Below, in pieces: positions 1 through 5,073 of a DNA stretch of 7,755 bases (its first letter is position 1; each line of letters opens with the position of its first letter). The stretch lies in NCBI GenBank assembly GCA_017382555.1, contig JAFOAB010000025.1:1-7755 (forward strand), given 5' to 3'. The notes under the pieces were generated by a model, which was not told where the DNA came from, made no database searches, and saw only the letters and a list, made by a program, of their open reading frames with translations. The stretch comes from Clostridia bacterium. GTDB lineage: Bacteria > Bacillota > Clostridia > Oscillospirales > CAG-272. The translations under genes were made by a program, and so were the position numbers.

Positions 1-11
1 TGTCTCCACCA
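1..11 (+). other. tRNA 3'-end-like sequence at window edge (partial)
   Basis: The first bases read TGTCTCC-A-CCA and run directly into a terminator hairpin. That is the layout of the 3' acceptor strand, discriminator base and encoded CCA of a bacterial tRNA gene followed by its terminator. The same 11-mer recurs at 139-149 and 277-287, where the preceding bases CTTCCAGT also resemble the 3' half of a T-stem, but no complete tRNA cloverleaf can be drawn there. The left edge could therefore be the end of a true tRNA gene outside the window, or only the end of another repeat unit. Confidence 0.3.
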
Positions 12-48
12 AAACAAAAAGACACCCATCCGGGTGTCTTTTTGTTTT
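11..48. terminator. Bidirectional intrinsic terminator hairpin, repeat unit 1
   Basis: There is a perfect 17-bp stem (11-27 with 32-48) and an ATCC loop. The GC-rich core GACACCC/GGGTGTC is flanked by an A-rich 5' arm and a T-rich 3' arm, so it has the form of a rho-independent terminator on both strands. Confidence 0.8.
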
Positions 49-50
49 GT

Positions 51-142
51 GACAACTTAGGAATCGAACCAGCTCTGCGCTTGCGCAGAATCTGGTTCGC
101 GGTTCATCAATGCTCCTGCGGAGCATTGAGCTTCCAGTTGTC
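51..142. ncRNA. Candidate structured element, three-way junction, copy 1
   Basis: A 7-bp closing stem GACAACT (51-57)/AGTTGTC (136-142) encloses two hairpins. Hairpin 1 has an outer stem CGAACCAG (65-72)/CTGGTTCG (92-99) and an inner stem TCTGCG/CGCAGA (74-79/84-89) with a CTTG tetraloop. Hairpin 2 is a 10-bp stem TCAATGCTCC (107-116)/GGAGCATTGA (120-129) with a TGC loop. The fold is symmetric enough to form on either strand or as extruded DNA. Comparison with copy 2 gives compensated base changes in hairpin 2, which is direct support for selection on pairing. Function and family are unknown to me; a mobile palindromic repeat is the main alternative to an RNA gene. Confidence 0.5.
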
Positions 143-148
143 TCCACC

Positions 149-186
149 AAAACAAAAAGGCACCCATCCGGGTGTCTTTTTGTTTT
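149..186. terminator. Bidirectional intrinsic terminator hairpin, repeat unit 2
   Basis: The stem 149-165/170-186 (17 bp, ATCC loop) is identical to that of unit 1 except for an A-to-G change at 160, which leaves a G-T wobble and keeps the fold on the plus strand. A- and T-tracts flank the GC core on both sides. Confidence 0.8.
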
Positions 187-188
187 GT

Positions 189-280
189 GACAACTTAGGA
201 ATCGAACCAGCTCTGCGCTTGCGCAGAATCTGGTTCGGGGTTCATCGGACTTCCGGTGGAAGTCCGAGCTTCCAGTTGTC
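189..280. ncRNA. Candidate structured element, three-way junction, copy 2
   Basis: The architecture and length equal copy 1: closing stem 189-195/274-280, hairpin 1 outer stem 203-210/230-237 with the same inner stem, and hairpin 2 at 245-267. Hairpin 2 is TCGGACTTCC/GGAAGTCCGA with a GGT loop: again 10 bp plus 3 nt, but five of the ten base pairs differ from copy 1 and all are compensated. Apart from the C100/G238 difference, the rest of the module is identical to copy 1. Confidence 0.5.
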
Positions 281-285
281 TCCAC

Positions 286-322
286 CAAATAAAAAGGACG
301 CCTTGTGCGTCCTTTTTATTTG
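286..322. terminator. Bidirectional intrinsic terminator hairpin, repeat unit 3
   Basis: A 16-bp stem (286-301 with 307-322) has the GC core GGACGC/GCGTCC, a 5-nt loop CTTGT, and flanking A-rich and T-rich arms. The core sequence differs from the first two units while pairing is kept, so the hairpin is conserved by structure rather than by sequence. Confidence 0.75.
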
Positions 323-324
323 TA

Positions 325-395
325 GACAATTACAGAATCGAACCCGCTCTGCCCTAGGCAGAACCCGGTTCGAGGTTCATCAATGCTCCGGAGCT
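325..395. repeat. Truncated third copy of the three-way-junction element
   Basis: The left closing strand (GACAATT, 325-331) and hairpin 1 are present: outer stem CGAACC (339-344)/GGTTCG (367-372), inner stem TCTGCC (348-353)/GGCAGA (357-362). The inner stem has changed from the other copies with pairing kept. Hairpin 2 starts with the same TCAATGCTCC as copy 1 (380-389), but the 3' arm fades after GGAGC and no partner for the closing stem follows. This copy looks deleted or decayed at about 395. Confidence 0.55.
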
Positions 396-485
396 TAAGC
401 TTATTTCCTTTACCTCCGAGGTGCTTACCGATCTCAGTGCTTTCAACGTTGTAAGCAATAATTCAGATTGGCTTAATCAGCAAAG
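396..485. other. Spacer with no recognisable feature
   Basis: This is unique sequence between the truncated repeat and the terminator of the regulator gene. I read both strands and saw no start with an RBS, no family resemblance in any frame, and no strong promoter. Confidence 0.5.
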
Positions 486-519
486 AACAGCCTCAACGAC
501 CTTGGTCGTTGAGGCTGTT
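486..519. terminator. Terminator hairpin after the regulator gene
   Basis: A perfect inverted repeat of 15-16 bp (486-501 with 504-519) has a CTTG tetraloop and lies one base beyond the regulator's stop codon. On the minus strand the U-tract is short (TTCTTT); on the plus strand ATTATTT follows. Position and stability favour a terminator for the minus-strand gene, possibly also blocking transcripts from the array. Confidence 0.65.
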
Positions 520-520
520 A

Positions 521-1690
521 TTATTTCATCGAATCCGCTTCGATATATTCGGAAATTTCCTTTTGCGAGAGGTGCTCGGTTATAAGTGTGATAAGCCGCT
601 CCTTGTTTTCCGCTTCCGCAACCTTAACGAGGCGCTTGATGCGGTAGAAGATAACGTTTTCGGAAATGAAAAGTCCGCTTGCCATCTTGGAGTAGGGAAT
701 TTTGTTAAGCATACCGCTTATTATCTGTAGATCAAGCTTGTCGCAGGAGGTGAGCATTTTCTCAAGCGCAAGTATCTTGCGGCTCGCATCATCGTTGTAG
801 AAGTCAAGCACCTTTTCGGTCGGTGCCGGTACGTACTTACGCTCTGTGCTTATTTCGGGATTCATATTTGCGGTTGAATTGCGTACAAACAGGGTGGAGG
901 GAACCTTGGCTGTCATGTTAATGTTCGTGTCCGCCTTGTGCAGGTATCTGTACGCAAACAACGCCTGTCTGCCAAGCTCACCATGGTCGACTGAAATTGT
1001 GGTAAGCGTCGGCTCGCCCATCTGGGAAATAAGGTAATCACCGAAGGATATTACAAATACGTCCTCGGGGACCCTTTTGCCAATTGCTTGAAGCTTGCTT
1101 ATAAGTGAGCGTGCAACAATATCGTTAGCGCATATAAAGGAATCAAACTTATCAAGCTCGGGGAGCATATAGTTAAAGCACTCGTCAAGACCGTGCTTGT
1201 TGTAGTATATGCTCTTGGCAATTGAGCTTTCGTGGGAATAGCTCATGCCCTGCAGGTTTTTGAAGTATTCGTATTTTATCATGTCCGTTGAGGACTTCGG
1301 GTTTATGCCGTAAAGAGCGGTGCTCGACTTCCCGCAAGCACAAAGGTAATCGATAATTCTGCGCATACCGTCCGTGTAGTCCACCATAACGCAGGAGGAG
1401 TTGTTTGCAATCTGCGGGTTTTGGTGGTTGACAAGCAGCATATGCACGTTGTGCCTGAAGAGCAGCGCGCCTAACTTCTCGGAATGCTCAAGAGAGGTGG
1501 TAAGCACAAGAAGCACGCGCTTGCTTTCGCCCTTGAAGTATTCGTCGATATCGGCATTGAAGATATTATCACCGTCAAGCAATATGACGTTGTATTTCTT
1601 TTTTGCGGCTTCCTCGCATATCGAGTGGTACGCTTGTGAAAGCCAAATGGATTGCTTATATTCGGGATCGATGTAAACGTATATTTTCAT
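521..1690 (-). CDS. Transcription regulator: PBP-like sensor with C-terminal HTH
   Basis: This 389-aa protein is probably a ligand-responsive transcription regulator. Residues 1 to about 270 resemble the sugar-binding periplasmic-binding-protein fold used by LacI/GalR regulators: the N-terminus has the MKIYVYIDPEYKQS strand-helix pattern, and later come a FICANDIVARSLISKLQAIG segment and PEDVFVISFGD, both typical of that sensor. A LacI-type N-terminal HTH is absent. Instead residues about 330-365 (KMASGLFISENVIFYRIKRL) resemble a LuxR/GerE-type HTH. The start at 1690 is chosen because GGAGG lies 5 nt upstream; an ATG or near-start six codons earlier has no such site. It is divergent from the DUF5107 gene, which suggests local control of that gene and possibly of itself. 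The ligand is unknown; a sugar or sugar derivative is an inference from the fold. I am confident it is a real gene and moderately sure of the domain reading. Confidence 0.85.
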   Translation of the reverse strand: MKIYVYIDPEYKQSIWLSQAYHSICEEAAKKKYNVILLDGDNIFNADIDEYFKGESKRVLLVLTTSLEHSEKLGALLFRHNVHMLLVNHQNPQIANNSSCVMVDYTDGMRRIIDYLCACGKSSTALYGINPKSSTDMIKYEYFKNLQGMSYSHESSIAKSIYYNKHGLDECFNYMLPELDKFDSFICANDIVARSLISKLQAIGKRVPEDVFVISFGDYLISQMGEPTLTTISVDHGELGRQALFAYRYLHKADTNINMTAKVPSTLFVRNSTANMNPEISTERKYVPAPTEKVLDFYNDDASRKILALEKMLTSCDKLDLQIISGMLNKIPYSKMASGLFISENVIFYRIKRLVKVAEAENKERLITLITEHLSQKEISEYIEADSMK

Positions 1691-1706
1691 AGCATCCTCC
1701 GTTAGC

Positions 1707-1738
1707 ATTATACTATCACTTTAAACAGTGCTTGTCAA
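1707..1738 (-). promoter_or_regulatory. Candidate sigma-A promoter of the regulator gene
   Basis: On the minus strand a TTGACA -35 box (1738-1733) precedes TAGTAT (1715-1710) with a 17-nt spacer; the better hexamer TATAAT (1712-1707) overlaps it but would need a 20-nt spacer. The transcript would have a very short leader before the GGAGG site. An interrupted inverted repeat, CACT-N6-AGTG (1717-1730), sits between the boxes and is a possible autoregulatory operator. Confidence 0.6.
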
Positions 1739-1740
1739 GT
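1730..1740 (-). promoter_or_regulatory. Operator-like motif, inverted copy 1
   Basis: Read on the minus strand this is ACTTGACAAGC, overlapping the -35 box of the regulator promoter. It matches ACTTGACGGGC at 1793-1803 on the plus strand in 9 of 11 positions. The pair is inverted, one in each divergent promoter. Part of the match comes from the shared TTGAC of the -35 sequence, so this is suggestive only. Confidence 0.3.
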
Positions 1741-1787
1741 TGATGGTATTCTCAAAAATATCGTGAATTTTTACGGCCATTTTAGTG

Positions 1788-1816
1788 TTGACACTTGACG
1801 GGCTTGCTGATAAAAT
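1788..1816 (+). promoter_or_regulatory. Sigma-A-type promoter of the DUF5107 gene
   Basis: A perfect TTGACA (1788-1793) and TAAAAT (1811-1816) are separated by 17 nt. The sequence upstream (1754-1772) is A/T-rich and could act as an UP-like element. The expected start near 1823 would give a leader of about 48 nt. Confidence 0.75.
1793..1803 (+). promoter_or_regulatory. Operator-like motif, inverted copy 2
   Basis: ACTTGACGGGC lies at the 5' end of the promoter spacer of the DUF5107 gene and matches the minus-strand motif at 1730-1740 in 9 of 11 positions. Binding here would block the promoter. No independent evidence is available. Confidence 0.3.
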
Positions 1817-1831
1817 AGTAGCGTAAATAAC

Positions 1832-1846
1832 TATGCGTAACGCGTA
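1832..1846 (+). promoter_or_regulatory. Palindromic operator candidate in the DUF5107 leader
   Basis: TATGCGTAACGCGTA contains the perfect odd-centred palindrome GCGT-A-ACGC, extended outward by a TA...TA pair after one mismatch. It lies roughly 10-24 nt downstream of the predicted transcription start, a usual place for a repressor roadblock. A half-site-like GCGTAA also occurs at 1821-1826. The divergent regulator is the obvious candidate to bind it. Confidence 0.45.
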
Positions 1847-1870
1847 TCAAATATGTAAAGGAGAATCACC

Positions 1871-4800
1871 ATGGCTTTTGGCAACGGCATGATCGCTGCA
1901 AGGGAAAAGATAGTTATCCCTACTTATCCCGAGTCCCCCTGCGAAGAGCTTCCTATGTTTGCGGAAAACCGCGTACATCAGCGCTCTACGGGTAATCCTT
2001 ACCCCAATAAGGTTGTAATCAAGACCAGACAGAAGGAAAAGTTTGATAAGGAGTACGAGGCAATCCGTCTTGAGAACGAGTATCTCGAGCTTATCATTCT
2101 CCCCGAAATCGGCGGACGTATCTTCTCCGCAAAGGACAAGCGTACCGGTTACGATTTCTTCTATCGTCAGCACGTTATTAAGCCCGCTCTTATCGGTGCA
2201 CTCGGTTCCTGGATCTCCGGCGGTGTAGAGTTTAACTGGCCCTACCACCACCGTCCCTCCACTTTTATGCCCGTTGACAGCGAGATCGTAAAGGATGGCG
2301 ACGGATATACCGTATGGCTTTCCGAGCACGATCCTATCGACCGTATGAAGGGTATGGTAGGTATTCACCTTGAGCCCGGTAAGGCATATTTTGAAACCAG
2401 AATGAAGGTTGCTAACCGCACCTCTATGCGTCACTCCTTCCTTTGGTGGGAGAACACCGCAGTTCCGGTTAACCCCGAGTACGAGATCTTCTTCCCGCCG
2501 GATGTTGACTACGTTAACTTCCACTACAGAAGAAGCCACACCACCTACCCCATTGCTGACGGAATGTTCAACGGCTACCGTTATCCCGATGGTGGCGTAG
2601 ATATCAGAAAGCACTTCAACACCAAGTTCTCCACCTCTTACTTCTCCGCAGATTCCGATTACGATTTCTTCGGCGGATATGATAACGGCAAGAAGTGCGG
2701 TGTTGTTCACGTTTCCGATCACCACACCTCTACCGGTAAGAAGATGTTCACCTGGGCATACAACCAGCTTTCCCAGTCTTGGGAGAGAGCTCTTACCGAT
2801 ACCGACGGTGCATACGCAGAGCTTATGGCGGGCTCTTACTCCAACAACCAGCCCGACTTCTCTTGGCTCGAGCCCTATGAGACCAAGAACTTCTCCCAGT
2901 TCTGGTTCCCGATCTCCGAGATCGGCGTTCCTACCTACGCTAACCTCAAGGCTGCAGTAAACGTTTCCGACGGTAAGATCAAGCTTCAGACCACCGAGAA
3001 GGTTAAGAATGCTAAGCTTGTATTCGAGGTTAACGGCAAGAAGGTTGTTGCCAAGAAGATCACTCTTGAGCCCGGTCAGGTTGAAGAGATCGACCTTCCC
3101 GCTATTGACCTTTCCGAGTACCGTATCGCTCTCGAGGGCGTATTTGAGTACGTAAAGAAGAACAGAGTTAAGAATCCTCTTCCTCCTTTCTTCCCCGAAG
3201 TACCCATGCCCAACGAGGAGACCTCCGCATACTGCGCATATCAGGACGGTATTCACCTTATGCAGTTCCGCGATCCTTCTATGGATTGCAGAAAGTACTT
3301 TGAGAGAGCTATCGAGCTTGATGCAAGCTTTGCGCCTGCATACGAAACTCTCGGTGAGTGCGCTATAAACGACGGCAACTTCGAGCTTGCTGAGGAGCTT
3401 CTCAACAAGTGCATCGACGTTACCAACCGTCTCAACACCGAGCATCAGAGTGGTAGAGCATACTACCTCCGCGGTATCGCAAAGAAGCACCTCGGCAAGG
3501 ATCATGAGGCTGAGTGGAACTTCCGCAAGGCTGCTTGGTCTGCTGATTCCGTTTCTTGCGGTATGACCGAGGCTGCACGTATCGGCGCAAAGAAGAAGGA
3601 TTATGAGACCGGTCTCTTCTGTGCTGAAACTGCTCTTAACTACGCAAAGGAGAACCCCGTTGCAGGACCTCTTGCAGCACTTTGCGATTACAAGCTTGGC
3701 AACAAGAAGGATGCTGTTATCAGACTTCAGAGCATTCTTTCCGTTGATCCCCTTAACCATCTCGCAAGATACGCAATGCTTATCTGCGGCAAGATGAGCA
3801 AGGCTGACTTCTACGGTAAGCTTTCCTCCGATCCTTCCCAGACCTGCCTTGACGTATACGTTGACCTGCTTTCCGCAGGCTTTGCTGATGAGGCTTACCA
3901 GCTTCTCGCTGATATGCCCGCATACTGCACCGAGAAGCTTGCTCCCGTTGTTGCTTACATAATCGGTAAGCCTGAGCTTGCTGATCCTATGCATCGCACG
4001 TTCCCCACCAGACCCGAGGAGAAGGCTGTTCTCGTCGGCAGAGAAGAGGAGTATGCAAAGTACCTCCTCGGTTGTCTTGAGTTCGCTCACAGAAGATATG
4101 ACGAGGCATACAAGCTTTGGTGCGAGTGCGGAAACTTTGAGGCTGCACGTTGCCGTGCCGTATATCTCTGGAAGATGGGCAAGCACGACGAGGCTATGGC
4201 AGAGCTTGACCGCGCAATTTCCGGCGGTGCTGACTGCGACCAGCTCATTTACGAGAAGGCATACCTCCTCAACCATATGGGCTACGATGCAAAGAAGAGC
4301 GAGGAGATCATTGCCTCCTACGTTCCCGATATCAAGGTTGCTCGTGACGACGTTTGCACCGAGTGGGCAAGCGCTGCAATTCGTGCAGGCGACTACGATA
4401 AGGCTCTTTGGATCCTTAACAACCACGAGTACATTCCTTGCGAGGGCGGTGAGACCATCATCGCTAAGCAGCATATCAATGCTCACCTCGGTAAGGGAAT
4501 TGACTTCTACAACAACGGCGAATACAGCCGCGCACTTGATGAGCTCCGCATCGCTCAGGTTATTCCGGATAACCTCGGTGCAGGTCTCTGGCACGAGGAT
4601 CCCCTCGTTCCCTCCAAGTATCGCGAGGCTATGGCTCTCATCAAGCTTGACAGAGCTGATGATGCAGCTAAGATCTTCGAGTACATCGAGGGTATCTACG
4701 TTGACTTCTTCTCCAATATGCACCTTCCCGAGCTTCCCGTTTACCAGGCACTCGCAAAGATCCGCCTCGGTAAGGCTGAGGAGGGCCTTGCATACTGCCG

Positions 4801-4975
4801 TAAGTTCAGAGATGAGTGGGCTGCAGCTCGCACCCGCAAGGACAGCGGTTACTTCAACACCACTCCCTTCTTCATCTCTTATCTTGATGACGCAAAGACC
4901 ATGCGTGAGGCTTATTATGACAGACTCATCAACTTTGCTGACAGCGTAATCAACGGCACCACCGAGCTTCTTTAA
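1871..4975 (+). CDS. DUF5107 domain protein with C-terminal TPR repeats
   Basis: This is a 1034-aa protein without signal peptide or membrane segment, so cytoplasmic. Residues about 45-350 form the DUF5107 domain, seen in LILPEIGGRIFSAKDK (75-90), the hallmark GGVEFNWPYHHRPST (117-131) and SFLWWENTAVPV (189-200). The LPEIGGRI segment recalls the entry strand of galactose-mutarotase-like beta-sandwiches, which bind or process sugars. Residues about 355-430 look like a small beta-rich domain. From about 450 to the end the protein is helical with TPR-like pairs, for example ASFAPAYETLGECAINDGNF (485-504). AAAGGAG (1857-1863) lies 7 nt before the ATG. Leu TTA/CTA and Ser TCA codons are entirely absent, unlike sigK nearby, which points to high expression. 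It has its own promoter and terminator, so it is monocistronic. Biochemical activity is unknown; conserved E120 and H126/H127 are only candidate active-site residues. A carbohydrate-related role is an inference. Confidence 0.93.
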   Translation: MAFGNGMIAAREKIVIPTYPESPCEELPMFAENRVHQRSTGNPYPNKVVIKTRQKEKFDKEYEAIRLENEYLELIILPEIGGRIFSAKDKRTGYDFFYRQHVIKPALIGALGSWISGGVEFNWPYHHRPSTFMPVDSEIVKDGDGYTVWLSEHDPIDRMKGMVGIHLEPGKAYFETRMKVANRTSMRHSFLWWENTAVPVNPEYEIFFPPDVDYVNFHYRRSHTTYPIADGMFNGYRYPDGGVDIRKHFNTKFSTSYFSADSDYDFFGGYDNGKKCGVVHVSDHHTSTGKKMFTWAYNQLSQSWERALTDTDGAYAELMAGSYSNNQPDFSWLEPYETKNFSQFWFPISEIGVPTYANLKAAVNVSDGKIKLQTTEKVKNAKLVFEVNGKKVVAKKITLEPGQVEEIDLPAIDLSEYRIALEGVFEYVKKNRVKNPLPPFFPEVPMPNEETSAYCAYQDGIHLMQFRDPSMDCRKYFERAIELDASFAPAYETLGECAINDGNFELAEELLNKCIDVTNRLNTEHQSGRAYYLRGIAKKHLGKDHEAEWNFRKAAWSADSVSCGMTEAARIGAKKKDYETGLFCAETALNYAKENPVAGPLAALCDYKLGNKKDAVIRLQSILSVDPLNHLARYAMLICGKMSKADFYGKLSSDPSQTCLDVYVDLLSAGFADEAYQLLADMPAYCTEKLAPVVAYIIGKPELADPMHRTFPTRPEEKAVLVGREEEYAKYLLGCLEFAHRRYDEAYKLWCECGNFEAARCRAVYLWKMGKHDEAMAELDRAISGGADCDQLIYEKAYLLNHMGYDAKKSEEIIASYVPDIKVARDDVCTEWASAAIRAGDYDKALWILNNHEYIPCEGGETIIAKQHINAHLGKGIDFYNNGEYSRALDELRIAQVIPDNLGAGLWHEDPLVPSKYREAMALIKLDRADDAAKIFEYIEGIYVDFFSNMHLPELPVYQALAKIRLGKAEEGLAYCRKFRDEWAAARTRKDSGYFNTTPFFISYLDDAKTMREAYYDRLINFADSVINGTTELL

Positions 4976-4988
4976 TCTTTCATATAGA

Positions 4989-5024
4989 AAACAAAAAGAA
5001 CCGCAATTGCGGTTCTTTTTGTTT
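4989..5024 (+). terminator. Intrinsic terminator of the DUF5107 gene
   Basis: A perfect 16-bp stem (4989-5004/5009-5024) has the core GAACCGC/GCGGTTC, an AATT loop, and flanking A- and T-tracts, 13 nt after the stop codon. Being symmetric it would work on both strands. Its arms (ACAAAAAG/CTTTTTGT) share the style of the terminators in the 1-400 array. Confidence 0.92.
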
Positions 5025-5051
5025 ATAGGATAAGCCTTATTTGCATATAAT
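5025..5051 (+). promoter_or_regulatory. Candidate sporulation (sigma-E-type) promoter of sigK
   Basis: CATATAAT (5044-5051) resembles the sigma-E -10 box (CATACAAT). The core ATA of a -35 element (5025-5027) lies where a 14-nt spacer from the full -35 box requires, although the flanking -35 bases match poorly. CATATAATA also fits the sigma-K -10 pattern CATANNNTA, which would allow autoregulation. In Bacillus, sigK is transcribed in the mother cell by sigma-E and then sigma-K; extending that here is inference. Confidence 0.45.
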
Positions 5052-5073
5052 ACTCTAAAAAACGGAGTATCAT

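Larger units (their letters stand above)
1..400. repeat. Tandem array of 138-bp terminator/three-way-junction repeats
   Basis: Units start at 1, 139 and 277, all at the same TGTCTCCACC sequence, so the period is exactly 138 bp. Units 1-138 and 139-276 are nearly identical: outside one 23-nt hairpin I count two substitutions (positions 22/160 and 100/238). The unit from 277 is diverged but keeps the same order of hairpins, and loses homology near 395. Because 138 is divisible by 3, a 118-codon frame stays open through the array on the plus strand, but it is low-complexity repeat translation with no plausible RBS and is not called as a gene. The structure may act as RNA or as DNA; either strand could be transcribed. 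I do not recognise a named repeat or RNA family. The array probably continues left of the window. Confidence 0.85.

Noticed and set aside
51..149. Complete tRNA genes in the array
   Set aside because: T-arm-like and CCA-end-like pieces exist, but there is no D-arm, anticodon arm and acceptor stem in the right order and length.
51..280. Integron attC sites
   Set aside because: The closing stems resemble attC arms at first sight, but the ends do not give the GTTRRRY/RYYYAAC core pair and no cassette genes lie between the units.
42..398. 118-codon frame through the repeat array
   Set aside because: It is open because the period (138 bp) is a multiple of three; the protein is a repeat translation and the variable hairpins change by pairing rules, not codon rules.
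1..400. CRISPR array
   Set aside because: Repeats are far too long, the variable part is a self-complementary hairpin of 23 nt rather than a unique spacer, and no cas gene is present.
1847..4723. 958-codon antisense open frame opposite the DUF5107 gene
   Set aside because: It is codon-aligned with the sense gene and stays open only because the sense strand never uses TTA, CTA or TCA. Its composition (Leu/Val/Ser/Gly-rich) has no family resemblance, and no promoter or RBS fits.
3978..4949. 323-codon plus-strand frame inside the DUF5107 gene
   Set aside because: It is an out-of-frame shadow rich in Ser, Thr, Leu and Arg, without RBS or family resemblance; the TPR-coding frame clearly accounts for this stretch.
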